From a virus: 64,000 bases of DNA. Below, piece by piece: positions 9,870 through 19,017 of the stretch. The first letter of the stretch is position 1. Each line of letters opens with the position of its first letter. Made by a program: the position numbers and the translations under genes. A model generated the notes under the pieces. That model was not told the DNA's origin and made no database searches. It saw nothing but the letters and a program-made list of their open reading frames with translations. The stretch covers positions 62,001 through 126,000 of IMG/VR virus record IMGVR_UViG_3300037336_000025, one strand, 5' to 3'.

Positions 9870-11468
9870 TTATACGTCCCTATCCGTGTTATCCGGAGTT
9901 AATAAGTTAGGTGCTTGATTCTCATGCAGCGGCCAAGGCTCGTGCATAGGTATGCGTTTCATAATACTGTTTGTGGTACCTGACTGATATTTTGTTGATG
10001 CCCAATTCCTATCACCACTCGTTACTGGATTAGCATGTAACGGTAACGGCCTAACGAAGTCGGCATTTACTGCTGGATCAGCAGCAAGATCACTGTTCAT
10101 GTTAATAGTTGCCGCAGTTTCTTTATGATCCCCTGCACTACCTATACTAGTGTTTCCAGAAGTACTAAATTTGTTATCACCGCCTGAATTAAGATCAAAT
10201 GTTCCTACTTGAGATACTTTTGTATTTGCACCTACAAGTATATCAAGATTCTTACCTATAGTAATTTTGCCATCAGCATTGGCAAATACTTCAAAATTTG
10301 TTGCAGTTTCAACATGCATTTGCCCAGACAACGTTTTGATATTAATGTTGCGGCCAGCTTCCATGTTAATATCACGGGCTGCTTTAATGTTTAAATCATT
10401 TTCAGTATGGATACTGATACTATCGGCAGCATAGATATCTATTTTACCATTGCTAGTCAGTTCTACCCATGATGTACCTCTAGCATTTCCAATGTAGATT
10501 AAATCTTCGCTGTTATGCATTAGCAGTTGGTGGCCGGTTCTTGTACGGATACGGAAGTATTCGCTGTACGGAATAGTAGGGTCGCCCTTTTCGCCGGCAA
10601 GTACATCTGCATACTTTACAGGGCCGCCTGTTGGACCTCCTGCTGGCGTTGCACGTTGATAACGATCGTCGCCGTCGTCCATGACAAACTGTGTTCCGCC
10701 TAGTCTGCTGACTGGAACTGTTGCAGTTGTTTGGCTTGACAATGTTCCTAATCTTGCTTTCTTTGCTTGGCTACGTTTGTCTAGTGGTCCTGGAGTAGAT
10801 ATTCCGAATACCATGCTAGGAGTATTACGTCTAGCACTTGAAGTAGTAACTCCCCGGACATCATCTTCTACTAGTCCTTGTTCTAAGAATCTTTCAGCAA
10901 TAGGGTGTAATGGCCTCTTTTTATTATCAATGTCAACTGACTGGTCTTTTGCATTCAATCTACGATTTAGTTCTGCAATTGGCAATGGCTGTTTAGTATT
11001 ATATTTGTCTTTGTCCGCCTTGTCCATATCGACTTGTGTTGACCCTGCGATTGCAGGAACCATATTATTAGCAAATCTACTAGGTATACATCCAATCCAA
11101 TATCCTTGACTAGGATCTCCATCAACAAATACTACTAATACTGTTACTCCCGGATCTGGTGGTACGAACCACATACCATAGCTTTTTTGAGTATCGTTAA
11201 ACGCTTCAATTGTTGGAACTTTTCCGTCAGTAGCAGTATTTTGTCCCATGTTCTCATAGGCAGTGTACCCATAAAATGGCTGGGCACATTTTACAATGTA
11301 TGTTTGTGTATCCTCGCCAATAGTGTTTCCTTGATTTCTAAGTAAAGTAACTTCTAAACTTCCCATAAAACTTGGATCTAAGTGACTAATAATTTTAGCC
11401 AAGTAGGGCCCTGCGCCGATATCTTTTTTGTCTGTTACTGCTACTGAGCTACGTTTTTGTTGTGACAT
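9870..11468 (-). CDS. 5: Baseplate central spike gp5 (no lysozyme domain seen)
   Basis: A 532-aa spike protein. Residues about 15-130 form an OB-fold-like domain (PYLAKIISHLDPSFMGSLEV, then VDGDPSQGYWIGCIPS), as in gp5/VgrG spikes. Residues about 335-440 carry short alternating repeats (KIDIYAADSISIHTENDLNI and following) that fit the intertwined triple beta-helix. The T4 gp5 middle domain, a T4-type lysozyme, is not recognisable: the 150-330 region is polar linker sequence without a lysozyme core. The C-terminus (HEPWPLHENQAPN) is a motif I associate with marine gp5-like proteins. It would pierce the outer membrane during infection. ATG start at 11468; only one base separates it from the upstream stop. 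Confidence 0.8.
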   Translation of the reverse strand: MSQQKRSSVAVTDKKDIGAGPYLAKIISHLDPSFMGSLEVTLLRNQGNTIGEDTQTYIVKCAQPFYGYTAYENMGQNTATDGKVPTIEAFNDTQKSYGMWFVPPDPGVTVLVVFVDGDPSQGYWIGCIPSRFANNMVPAIAGSTQVDMDKADKDKYNTKQPLPIAELNRRLNAKDQSVDIDNKKRPLHPIAERFLEQGLVEDDVRGVTTSSARRNTPSMVFGISTPGPLDKRSQAKKARLGTLSSQTTATVPVSRLGGTQFVMDDGDDRYQRATPAGGPTGGPVKYADVLAGEKGDPTIPYSEYFRIRTRTGHQLLMHNSEDLIYIGNARGTSWVELTSNGKIDIYAADSISIHTENDLNIKAARDINMEAGRNINIKTLSGQMHVETATNFEVFANADGKITIGKNLDILVGANTKVSQVGTFDLNSGGDNKFSTSGNTSIGSAGDHKETAATINMNSDLAADPAVNADFVRPLPLHANPVTSGDRNWASTKYQSGTTNSIMKRIPMHEPWPLHENQAPNLLTPDNTDRDV

Positions 11469-11469
11469 A

Positions 11470-13806
11470 TTATGTGTAATCCACTGGTGGCGTATTATCT
11501 ATTACGGATGTTTTAGGTTTTTCTTCTGGGCCAAGTTTAATAGATAATGCATTGGCTGGATCTGTTCTGAGATCTGATTTAATCTCTGCTGGGCTGTCTG
11601 CATAGTCAGCTGGCTGTCCTGGCATTCTAATACAAGTTAGTTTTTGTTTAAAAATACCGTCGCTGAATATATTTTCGCACATAGTTACCCTGTAGATCCC
11701 AGTGAATGGACTTTCAGCTTTAGGAAAATTATATAATCCTGTTTCTTGATTAATATCAATTGGAGTTCTAAAGGTCAAATAAATGAAAACATCGCCGCTT
11801 TCGTAATTCATTGTACCGTCTTCTGTAATTTGTGCTTGCGGTTCTACAGTAGCGGCAAAATAGTTTCCCTGTCCGCTATCTACTACCCAATAGGTATCCC
11901 CTAAAATTTCCAAATTAACAGTTACCATCTCTGCTTGGCTCTGTGTAAATGCTCTATGAAACTGTTCCGCTACCTGTTGCTCAGTGTTAGAATCGCCAGT
12001 GCCGCCTTTCATTGCTACTATCTGTTCTGGAGTCTTTTTAGGTCTAGATCTTCCTAGGTTAGCTGTTTGTGCAGCTCTTGATCCGCCGTCGGCAACTCTT
12101 GACTCTTTAGGCTGTTCTGCTGCTACACCCTTTTGATCTTGGTTACTAGCCGTAGAAGCATCTGCAGGGTTACCTGGTTGAATACCAGTATAGAACATAT
12201 TATTAATTTGTATGTCAAACTTAAGGACATCTACGTTTTGACCGCTGTATATGTATTCGTATCCTTTACAAATTCTACCTAGCAACTTTGGATATCCAAT
12301 GGGTACTGAATTAGGATTAGAAAATATAGAATGATGTACGAAATACGGAACTACTCGATATGTAATTTTCTTAGCAAAGTCGCTAGTTAGTGCATCAAAG
12401 TCTAGTAGTTCAATTTGTACATCAAGACGGAACCACTTAATAAACCCATCCTTAAGATTTTTCACACTGGTAACTGCATCTTGTGCATACTTGGAACTGA
12501 CTACTACCTGATTAATAATTGCGGTAAGTGTTTGTCCTTGGCTAAATTGAAATGATCTGTTTTTAGGATCAATAGTCATGTTGTCTCGTTTAACAACTCC
12601 GGTCTTAGCGTCATACTGATCGCCGGCTTTCTTAAAGGTCATGTTGCCGCCACTACTTTGACTAAATCCTAAACTTGAACCGCCAATTTCGTTTTTATCA
12701 AAAGCAGCTACTACTTCAGTATTACTTCCAGCTATTACTATTTTTGCTAGCTGGCCGGGACTTGATGTTGCTTTTTGTGTTCCTACTGGAGCATTAGCTC
12801 GCTGAAAGGAAGAAGAGTCTTTTGGAAACTGAATTTCATATTGATCAGCCACTCCAACTTGTTTATCAGCAACTAACTTCTGTTCAATTTTGTTAAGAAC
12901 TGCTTGCAAACTTTCTGGTCCAGTAGATAGTATTTCTTCAACAGTTCCTTGAGTAGACGCTACTAATTTTAAGTCAGTGTAGGCAGTATTGATATCATCA
13001 CTAAAACCTTGATGATTATACGGAACAGCTTCTACTTTATAAGTACTACCGCCTTCGTTAACGCTAAACTTACACGAGGTTAGTCTAAGAACAAAGTATT
13101 TTGATTTTACTGCTTTGTAACCAAGACCTAGATCGTCCCATCCCATAAAGTCTAATTTTAAAACATAAGGAGCATTACTAAGATAGTTGATATATCCAGC
13201 AGTGTTTGCAGCTACTTGAAGACTCTGTAACAACAGTCCCATGCTGTATGGTTCATATATATCAAATTCAAATTTAAATGCGTTACTATTACCAGTTTTA
13301 CTGTTTGCACCAACAGTAGTTTTCATAACAAAATTCTGAATATAGTATTCAGGAGATCCACTAGCTGTTTTAGTTCGCTGACTATCAAATCGACCGCCGG
13401 AAGAAAATATCACAGTTGAACTGAATGTGTTACCAGTTTTATCATCTATATAACTGTCATTTGTCCACACTTGATCATTGTTTCTATACAAGGACGGATT
13501 ATTAAATTGTTTAGGAGTTAGACATGCTAATGTCCACATGTAATTAACTGATGCGAATTTTTCTAAGGGATTCTTAATCACGCTTGGAAGATTTCTAGTC
13601 ACTACAGATAACGGCTTGTTAGGATCAGTAGCTACCTTACTAACGCCATCAACTAGTTTGTCAGTAGCTCTTGCTGGATTCTCTAAGGTTGTACGTACTG
13701 CCGACCCGATACTTACCAGAGAAGACAGTCCGGAACTAATAATATTTGTTCCGTCCGGTTTAACAATGTTTAATGCTGCTGTACCAAGATCTCTAAATAA
13801 TGCCAA
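11470..13806 (-). CDS. Probable baseplate hub protein (gp27 position)
   Basis: A 778-aa protein between gp53 and the gp5 spike. The start is TTG at 13806; the SD sequence GGAG lies inside the gp53 stop region (AGGAGTATAAATTG), so this non-ATG start is well supported. Residues about 145-280 (EFDIYEPYSMGLLLQSL ... YVLKLDFMGWDDLG ... KVEAVPYNHQGF) look like a tube-like/hub beta-domain. A second conserved-looking block near the C-terminus runs from FHRAFTQSQAEMVTVNLEIL to the ENIFSDG segment. The gap between carries Gln/Ser-rich linkers. By position and size it is the best candidate for the hub that seats gp5 (T4 gp27, 391 aa), but I do not recognise it by sequence; it could instead be an unrelated structural protein. 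Confidence 0.5.
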   Translation of the reverse strand: MALFRDLGTAALNIVKPDGTNIISSGLSSLVSIGSAVRTTLENPARATDKLVDGVSKVATDPNKPLSVVTRNLPSVIKNPLEKFASVNYMWTLACLTPKQFNNPSLYRNNDQVWTNDSYIDDKTGNTFSSTVIFSSGGRFDSQRTKTASGSPEYYIQNFVMKTTVGANSKTGNSNAFKFEFDIYEPYSMGLLLQSLQVAANTAGYINYLSNAPYVLKLDFMGWDDLGLGYKAVKSKYFVLRLTSCKFSVNEGGSTYKVEAVPYNHQGFSDDINTAYTDLKLVASTQGTVEEILSTGPESLQAVLNKIEQKLVADKQVGVADQYEIQFPKDSSSFQRANAPVGTQKATSSPGQLAKIVIAGSNTEVVAAFDKNEIGGSSLGFSQSSGGNMTFKKAGDQYDAKTGVVKRDNMTIDPKNRSFQFSQGQTLTAIINQVVVSSKYAQDAVTSVKNLKDGFIKWFRLDVQIELLDFDALTSDFAKKITYRVVPYFVHHSIFSNPNSVPIGYPKLLGRICKGYEYIYSGQNVDVLKFDIQINNMFYTGIQPGNPADASTASNQDQKGVAAEQPKESRVADGGSRAAQTANLGRSRPKKTPEQIVAMKGGTGDSNTEQQVAEQFHRAFTQSQAEMVTVNLEILGDTYWVVDSGQGNYFAATVEPQAQITEDGTMNYESGDVFIYLTFRTPIDINQETGLYNFPKAESPFTGIYRVTMCENIFSDGIFKQKLTCIRMPGQPADYADSPAEIKSDLRTDPANALSIKLGPEEKPKTSVIDNTPPVDYT

Positions 13807-13807
13807 T

Positions 13808-14107
13808 TTATACTCCTAGATATTTTTCTAGATTAGATTTTTTAGGCAAGAAAATGGTTGTTCCTGGTTCAAAATCATATATTGGGTCTCGTAAAACACT
13901 CATGTTACGTTGAACAAATACCCACCATAATTTTACATTACCGTATAAATCATAGGCTAACAAATCAGGCCGATGCCTATACTGATTTTCGATCGTATAT
14001 TTAAAATCGTCGGGTTCAGCAGGTACAGGTCTAATTTCTAGTAATTCCAAATATAGATTGTTTTGTCTTGTAGCTGCCCACGGACTTGTAGATTTATATT
14101 GTGCCAT
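13808..14107 (-). CDS. 53: Baseplate wedge protein gp53
   Basis: A 99-aa protein with the gp53/LysM-like pattern: an N-terminal strand, then YRHRPDLLAYDLYGNVKLWWVF and a C-terminal PGTTIFLPKKSNL segment. LysM-type baseplate proteins anchor wedges around the hub, and the phrase 'pick a seat, then P-G-x-x-I-x-(L/I)-P' is characteristic of them. It is shorter than T4 gp53 (196 aa), as in other marine T4-like phages. It lies one base after the tube-junction gene and one base before the hub candidate, fully inside the baseplate operon. ATG start at 14107. Confidence 0.75.
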   Translation of the reverse strand: MAQYKSTSPWAATRQNNLYLELLEIRPVPAEPDDFKYTIENQYRHRPDLLAYDLYGNVKLWWVFVQRNMSVLRDPIYDFEPGTTIFLPKKSNLEKYLGV

Positions 14108-14108
14108 A

Positions 14109-15257
14109 TTAGATATATCCTGTACTTGATGCTACTTTGCCTTTGGCATAATCTGCTAGGCTGAACTTTCTCAAGTTTGCTCTGTTGTAAACTGGACTTA
14201 CTGTAACTGAAATAGTGCTAACTACTGGTACCCAAGTATTAGTTCCAAAGGTGTTACACTGAATATAGTTGGTATCATCTTTTAGGTCTACGCTAAAACT
14301 TTTTACTACAACAGGAATTGAATCAAATACACTTGATCCATATCCGCTTAGGTTGCAAATGATTGGAGGATTACCTGCATTAGCTCCTTGTCCAAAAAAC
14401 ATCTTTGTAGCGGTCTTAAAAAATGTAGTTGCTGCTATCCAGTAAGCGGCATCTGTTTCTGTTTCGCAAGTAAACTCTCCAACAATAGAGATGTCTTCAA
14501 CTACACTGTTTTTATATCCCTGTGTAGGATAGTTACTGTGAGTAGTTTCTACTGAATTATAATTTGCTTTAGTAGAAACTGTGATGTTAGGCAAGTAAGG
14601 CCACACAACACCGCCGGTATTCTCCAACAGGCTAAACAGCGGACTGTCAAATAATGTCCAGTTAGCATTTAATCTTACACGCCAATCGTTTTTGGCACTA
14701 GCTTGTAATTTAATAGCTTGTCCGTTTTGAGTGAATAGCTGGCCACCGGCTGGTAAATTAGCTCCACGTTTTAGGCTTAGAAAATTGTTTAGCATGCCTG
14801 CTGCTTTACTAATATCTCCAGCAAGAGCTTGTAATCCGCCGCCGAGATTACCGCCTGCTAGTTTGTTAAGTGTGCCGGAAATATCCGCTGTAATATTACT
14901 AGTTGCCCCAACTGCTGATTGTAGACTACTAATACCGCCTGCTACTGAGCTTTGGATACTAGTGCCTAGTCCGCCGAGTCCTGTGGTATTAATCTGTCCA
15001 AGGGCATTTCCGATAGAGCCGCCAACTCCATTAAGTGATGAACTTGCTGTAGATAGCAACCCCTTAGCCCCTGTGGTCATTCCGTTTAACCCGCTACCAA
15101 TTTCTCCGCTTAGTCTTCCGATCTTAGCGTCTAGGTTAGCTTTTGAGAACGCATCCCCTATACCTGGTAGAGCTGCATTTGCTTCATTTGTTGCCTGTGC
15201 AATACTAGATGTCGCTGTTGAAATCAGTTGTGCCAAAGGATTTATAGATAGTGCCAT
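14109..15257 (-). CDS. 48: Baseplate tail-tube junction protein (gp48/gp54 type)
   Basis: A 382-aa protein in two parts. Residues 1-160 are low-complexity Gly/Ala/Ser/Leu sequence with a helical, repetitive look. Residues about 190-370 form a folded domain: WTLFDSPLFSLL, VVWPYLPNITVSTKANYNSV, the YPTQGYKNS motif, FTCETETDAAYWIAA and the GYGSSVFDSIPVVV segment, ending in FSLADYAKG. This pattern is typical of the T4-like tube cap/initiator group (gp48 and gp54), which joins the baseplate hub to the tail tube. I cannot separate gp48 from gp54 by eye; gp48 is the usual annotation in marine relatives. It is the first gene of the leftward operon, 27 nt after a late promoter box. ATG start at 15257 with GGAG upstream. 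Confidence 0.65.
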   Translation of the reverse strand: MALSINPLAQLISTATSSIAQATNEANAALPGIGDAFSKANLDAKIGRLSGEIGSGLNGMTTGAKGLLSTASSSLNGVGGSIGNALGQINTTGLGGLGTSIQSSVAGGISSLQSAVGATSNITADISGTLNKLAGGNLGGGLQALAGDISKAAGMLNNFLSLKRGANLPAGGQLFTQNGQAIKLQASAKNDWRVRLNANWTLFDSPLFSLLENTGGVVWPYLPNITVSTKANYNSVETTHSNYPTQGYKNSVVEDISIVGEFTCETETDAAYWIAATTFFKTATKMFFGQGANAGNPPIICNLSGYGSSVFDSIPVVVKSFSVDLKDDTNYIQCNTFGTNTWVPVVSTISVTVSPVYNRANLRKFSLADYAKGKVASSTGYI

Positions 15258-15283
15258 TTTGGTTAAATATCTCCGCTATACTC

Positions 15284-15290
15284 TATTTAT
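15284..15290 (-). promoter_or_regulatory. Late promoter (ATAAATA) for the baseplate operon
   Basis: The minus strand reads AATAAATAGAG-like sequence here (ATAAATA core) 27 nt before the ATG of the first baseplate gene. It matches the T4 late consensus TATAAATA except at the first base. It probably drives the whole leftward operon. Confidence 0.65.
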
Positions 15291-15303
15291 TTCATTAAAA
15301 ATG

Positions 15304-15312
15304 TGCTATTAT
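15304..15312 (+). promoter_or_regulatory. Possible extended -10 promoter for gp55
   Basis: TGCTATTAT fits an extended -10 (TGn-TATAAT) with one mismatch, 26 nt before the gp55 ATG. No good -35 is visible, so the call is weak. No TAAATA box serves gp55, which fits a gene needed before late transcription. Confidence 0.3.
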
Positions 15313-15337
15313 ATTAGTAACAGGAGATCCTTATATA

Positions 15338-16186
15338 ATGAATACCGTACCCAAAATAAAGTACCTAACTAACAAAGATCTATTAAAAGAGATCCACAGA
15401 AGCAAAAACACATTTTGTACCTACTCTGCGCCCGAATACGCAGACTATGATATGATTATACCAAATGTAGAAAAGATCAATATTCGTACAATAGCGGAAG
15501 CTAAACGCAATAGAGCATCAAGATTAGCTAAATTAGCCCACGAAGCTGCTGTACTTGCAGGTGGTAAAAAGTTACCTTCTAAAGAATTCGAAATCGACTA
15601 TAAAACTATCAAGAAAGATGATGTAGTTTTTAGAGTTATGACCTTTGTACATGTTCCGCTTGCTCCGGGTCGTAAGAAGACTTTAAAAAATACTGCCGAT
15701 AGTCACGAAAAAGTGAATTTTCCTCCGTTCCAACACTGGAAGTTTGATGCTAATAATAACCTAATCTTAGTTGGTAAGAGCCACTGGAAAGGTGATTTTA
15801 CCACAGGAGTGTTTAATAAAGAACACGGGCAAATGACTAACAATCTAGCTCGCATGTTTTTAAAATTATGTGAAAGATATGCGACCAGAGGAAACGTTCG
15901 TGGCTATACTTACAACGATGAAATGCGCGGTCAAGCAATCCTTCAGCTCACCCAGATAGGTTTACAATTTGATGAAAGCAAAAGTGATAACCCGTTTGCT
16001 TACTATACCGCTGCTGTTACTAACAGTTTTGTTCGCATTATCAATATTGAGAAGCGTAATCAAAACATTCGAGATGATATTCTCGAAATGAACGGAATGA
16101 ACCCAAGTTGGAGTAGGCAGAACAGTGGGTCCGGAGGCGGTGGAGCAACTATTTCAGCTACACCTCCTGTTGGCGATAACGACTAG
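15338..16186 (+). CDS. 55: Late-transcription sigma factor gp55
   Basis: A 282-aa protein; T4 gp55 is 185 aa. gp55 is a minimal sigma factor that, with gp33 and the sliding clamp, directs host RNA polymerase to late promoters with a TATAAATA box. The C-terminal half carries the sigma-2-like part: FLKLCERYATRGNVRGYTY, then DEMRGQAILQLTQIGLQFD, then NPFAYYTAAVTNSFVRIINI, like region 2 of sigma-70 proteins (PFAYFTT-type motif). The N-terminal 80 residues are longer and more basic than in T4. Residues 262-282 are a Gly/Ser/Pro tail. ATG start with AGGAG 11 nt upstream. Its product fits the many TAAATA boxes in this window. Alone on this strand before the gp47 promoter. Confidence 0.88.
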   Translation: MNTVPKIKYLTNKDLLKEIHRSKNTFCTYSAPEYADYDMIIPNVEKINIRTIAEAKRNRASRLAKLAHEAAVLAGGKKLPSKEFEIDYKTIKKDDVVFRVMTFVHVPLAPGRKKTLKNTADSHEKVNFPPFQHWKFDANNNLILVGKSHWKGDFTTGVFNKEHGQMTNNLARMFLKLCERYATRGNVRGYTYNDEMRGQAILQLTQIGLQFDESKSDNPFAYYTAAVTNSFVRIINIEKRNQNIRDDILEMNGMNPSWSRQNSGSGGGGATISATPPVGDND

Positions 16187-16215
16187 TTGACATTTTGTCT
16201 TTAACCCTGTATAAT
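16187..16215 (+). promoter_or_regulatory. Perfect host sigma-70 promoter (TTGACA-N17-TATAAT) for gp47/gp46
   Basis: TTGACA at 16187-16192 and TATAAT at 16210-16215 are both consensus and are separated by exactly 17 nt. The -35 begins on the base after the gp55 stop codon. TAGGAGA and the gp47 ATG follow at 16221 and 16232. This is the best host-type promoter in the window. Confidence 0.9.
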
Positions 16216-16231
16216 AATATTAGGAGATACT

Positions 16232-17242
16232 ATGTCATTGTTTAAAAAAGTCGCTTGTTTCACAGATATTCACTTTGGCCTTAAAAGTGGTAGTCGTACA
16301 CATAATCAAGATTGCGAAGATTTCGTATCTTGGTTCTGTGACACTGCTAAAGAACAAGGTTGCGAAACTGCAATCTTTCTAGGAGACTGGCATCATAATC
16401 GCAGTACTACAGACGTTAGTACTATGAATTATACTGTGAGCAACTTAGAGAAGCTGAGCAAAAGTTTTGAAAAAGTCTATTTTATTCTAGGCAATCACGA
16501 TCTGTTCTACAAAGACAAGCGTGAAATTAATAGCATCGAATTTATGCGACTGTTTCCTAACATTATTCCTGTTAGAGATCAATTAACAGAAGGTGATGTT
16601 ACTATTATGCCTTGGCTAATAGGCGACGAGTGGCGAGGAGTTTCTAAACTTAAAAGCCGCTATGTGTTTGGACACTTAGAGTTGCCATTGTTCTATATGA
16701 ACGCCATGGTGCAGATGCCAGATCACGGAACGTTGCAAGCTAGTCACTTTAGTGGACAAGAGTATGTATTCAGCGGACACTTTCATAAGCGACAGAGTAA
16801 AGGCAATGTAACCTACATTGGCAATGCTTTCCCCCATAATTATGCCGATGCAGGTGACGATGTTCGCGGTATGATGATTCTAGAGTGGGGCAATGAGCCC
16901 GAATATCATACATGGCCAGGGCAGCCCACGTTTAGAACCTACAAGCTGAGTCAGATTATTGACGACCCAGAAGGACTTCTACGTGAGAAGATGCATTGCC
17001 GTGTGACTATCGACTTGCCTATTACGTTCGAAGAAGCAAACTTTATCAAAGAGCAGTTTATTCCTCAGTACAAATTACGTGAGTTGATGTTAATCCCCGA
17101 AAAAGTAGAAATAGAATCAAATTCTGTTCCAATTGATATTAGCTTTGAAAGTGTAGATACAATTGTTATGAATCAAATTAATGCTATCGAAAGCGATGCA
17201 TTTGACAAAGGTATGTTGTTGGACATTTATAGAAACCTATGA
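16232..17242 (+). CDS. 47: Recombination endonuclease subunit gp47 (Mre11/SbcD-like)
   Basis: A 336-aa metallophosphoesterase (T4 gp47, 339 aa), the nuclease partner of gp46. The complex resects double-strand ends for recombination-dependent replication and helps degrade host DNA. The metal motifs are in order: TDIHFGL (residues 11-17, D12/H14), GDWHHN (about 50), GNHDLF (about 87), GHLE (about 143) and GHFHKR (about 181). The C-terminal 100 residues form the capping region. It starts at ATG 16232 with AGGAGA 6 nt upstream and overlaps gp46 by 4 nt (ATGA), which couples their translation. Confidence 0.95.
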   Translation: MSLFKKVACFTDIHFGLKSGSRTHNQDCEDFVSWFCDTAKEQGCETAIFLGDWHHNRSTTDVSTMNYTVSNLEKLSKSFEKVYFILGNHDLFYKDKREINSIEFMRLFPNIIPVRDQLTEGDVTIMPWLIGDEWRGVSKLKSRYVFGHLELPLFYMNAMVQMPDHGTLQASHFSGQEYVFSGHFHKRQSKGNVTYIGNAFPHNYADAGDDVRGMMILEWGNEPEYHTWPGQPTFRTYKLSQIIDDPEGLLREKMHCRVTIDLPITFEEANFIKEQFIPQYKLRELMLIPEKVEIESNSVPIDISFESVDTIVMNQINAIESDAFDKGMLLDIYRNL

Positions 17243-19017
17243 TAAAAATTAAGAATTTAACTGTTAGAAACTTTATGAGTGTGGGCAATCAAACCCAGGC
17301 TATTAGTTTTGACAAAGGCCAGCTTACACTTGTACTCGGTGAAAACTTAGACCTTGGTGGAGATGATAGTGGTGCTCGCAACGGTACTGGTAAGACTACT
17401 ATTATTAACGGCCTTAGCTATGGCATTTATGGAACTGCTCTTACTAACATCAAAAAAGATAATCTAGTTAACAAGATTAACGGTAAGGGTATGTTAGTTA
17501 CCCTGACATTTGACAAAGATGGTCAAGAGTATCATATTGAACGTGGTCGTAAACCCAACGTACTCAAGTTTAGTATCAATGGTCAAGAACAAGATCTTAA
17601 AGACCTAGACGAAAGCCAAGGTGATAGTCGTGAAACACAAAAAGCCATTGAAGAGATGATGGGTATGAGTCACGATATGTTTAAGCATCTTGTGGCGTTA
17701 AACACTTACACTGAACCGTTCTTGTCTATGAAAGCTGGTGAACAACGCAGCATTATTGAGCAGTTATTGGGCATTACTTTACTTTCTGAAAAAGCAGAAA
17801 CCCTTAAAGAAGCTATCCGTATTAGCAAAGATTCAATTACGACAGAAAACACTCGCATTGAAACTATCAAAGTGTCCAACGAGCGTATACAGCAGAGTAT
17901 CGATGCGCTAGAACGAAAACAGCGCCTGTGGGATGAGACTAAAGAAAAAAATATCGAAAATATTTTAAAGAGCATTGACACGCTTAGTACTATTGATCCA
18001 GAAGTTGAAATTGTTAATCATAAGGCTCTTGCTCTCTACAATGAAAAACGTAAAGACATTAACGATTTAACTAGCGCAATGCAACGCACTCGATTAGAAC
18101 AAGATAAAGATGCAAAACGATTCGATAAGCTAACTGCTGAAATTGCTACTCTTAAAAATCACCAATGTCATGCCTGCGGACAAGAATTTCACGATGAAAA
18201 ACATGAGTCTGTACTTTCCGGTAAACTTAAAGATCTCAAAGAAGCTACTGTTAACTTCGAATCTGCCGGGGAAATAATTATGGACACTGAATTTGCCTTG
18301 AAAGAAATTGGTGAATTGGGTGATTGTCCTAGAGTACAGTACGACAGCTTAGAGGAAGCACTTAATCATAAGAATACTATCAACGGGTTAATTAAAGATT
18401 TAGAAATTAAAGAAGGTGATAATAATCCGTATCTTGAACAGATTAACGAACTTAAGAAAAGTGCGGTTCAGGAAATTAACTGGCAAGCTGTAAATGAAGC
18501 TAACCGCATCAAAGAGCATCAAGAGTTCCTGCACAAGTTGCTAACAAATAAAGATAGTTTTGTACGCAAACGAATTATTGATCAAAACTTAGCGCACTTG
18601 AATCAACGCCTAACATATTACCTCGATAAGATTGGGTTGCCACATATCGTTGAATTCCAGAATGACTTGGGTGTTATTATTACACAGTTAGGCCAAGATC
18701 TAGACTTTGATAACTTATCACGTGGTGAACGTAATCGATTAATTCTAAGTATGAGCTGGGCATTCCGTGATGTGTGGGAAAACTTATATCATAGTATCAA
18801 CTTATTGTTTATTGACGAGCTTGTTGATAGCGGTATGGACGCTAGCGGTGTTGAAAGTTCTATTAGTGTACTTAAAAAGATGACTCGCGAGCGTGATAAG
18901 AATGTGTTCTTGATCAGTCACCGTGATGATTTAACAAGTCGAGTAAATCATGTGCTCAAAGTAATAAAAGAAGGCGGCTTTACCACTTACAGCAACGACG
19001 TAGAGATAGTACAATAA
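17239..19017 (+). CDS. 46: Recombination endonuclease subunit gp46 (Rad50/SbcC-like)
   Basis: A 592-aa SMC-type ATPase (T4 gp46, 560 aa) that works with gp47 in end resection. Walker A GARNGTGKTT is at residues 45-54. Two coiled-coil arms flank a zinc hook CHAC (C310, C313; context QCHACGQEF). The signature motif LSRGERNR (about residue 494), Walker B LLFIDELVDSG (about 524) and the switch His in LISHRDD (about 560) are all intact, so the enzyme should be active. Start at ATG 17239 inside the end of gp47. The stop is followed directly by the ATG of the next gene. Confidence 0.95.
   Translation: MIKIKNLTVRNFMSVGNQTQAISFDKGQLTLVLGENLDLGGDDSGARNGTGKTTIINGLSYGIYGTALTNIKKDNLVNKINGKGMLVTLTFDKDGQEYHIERGRKPNVLKFSINGQEQDLKDLDESQGDSRETQKAIEEMMGMSHDMFKHLVALNTYTEPFLSMKAGEQRSIIEQLLGITLLSEKAETLKEAIRISKDSITTENTRIETIKVSNERIQQSIDALERKQRLWDETKEKNIENILKSIDTLSTIDPEVEIVNHKALALYNEKRKDINDLTSAMQRTRLEQDKDAKRFDKLTAEIATLKNHQCHACGQEFHDEKHESVLSGKLKDLKEATVNFESAGEIIMDTEFALKEIGELGDCPRVQYDSLEEALNHKNTINGLIKDLEIKEGDNNPYLEQINELKKSAVQEINWQAVNEANRIKEHQEFLHKLLTNKDSFVRKRIIDQNLAHLNQRLTYYLDKIGLPHIVEFQNDLGVIITQLGQDLDFDNLSRGERNRLILSMSWAFRDVWENLYHSINLLFIDELVDSGMDASGVESSISVLKKMTRERDKNVFLISHRDDLTSRVNHVLKVIKEGGFTTYSNDVEIVQ

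Noticed and set aside
14731-15372. 213-codon plus-strand open frame
   Set aside because: Lies opposite the Gly/Ala-rich part of the tube-junction gene and has Pro/Leu-rich shadow composition and no SD.
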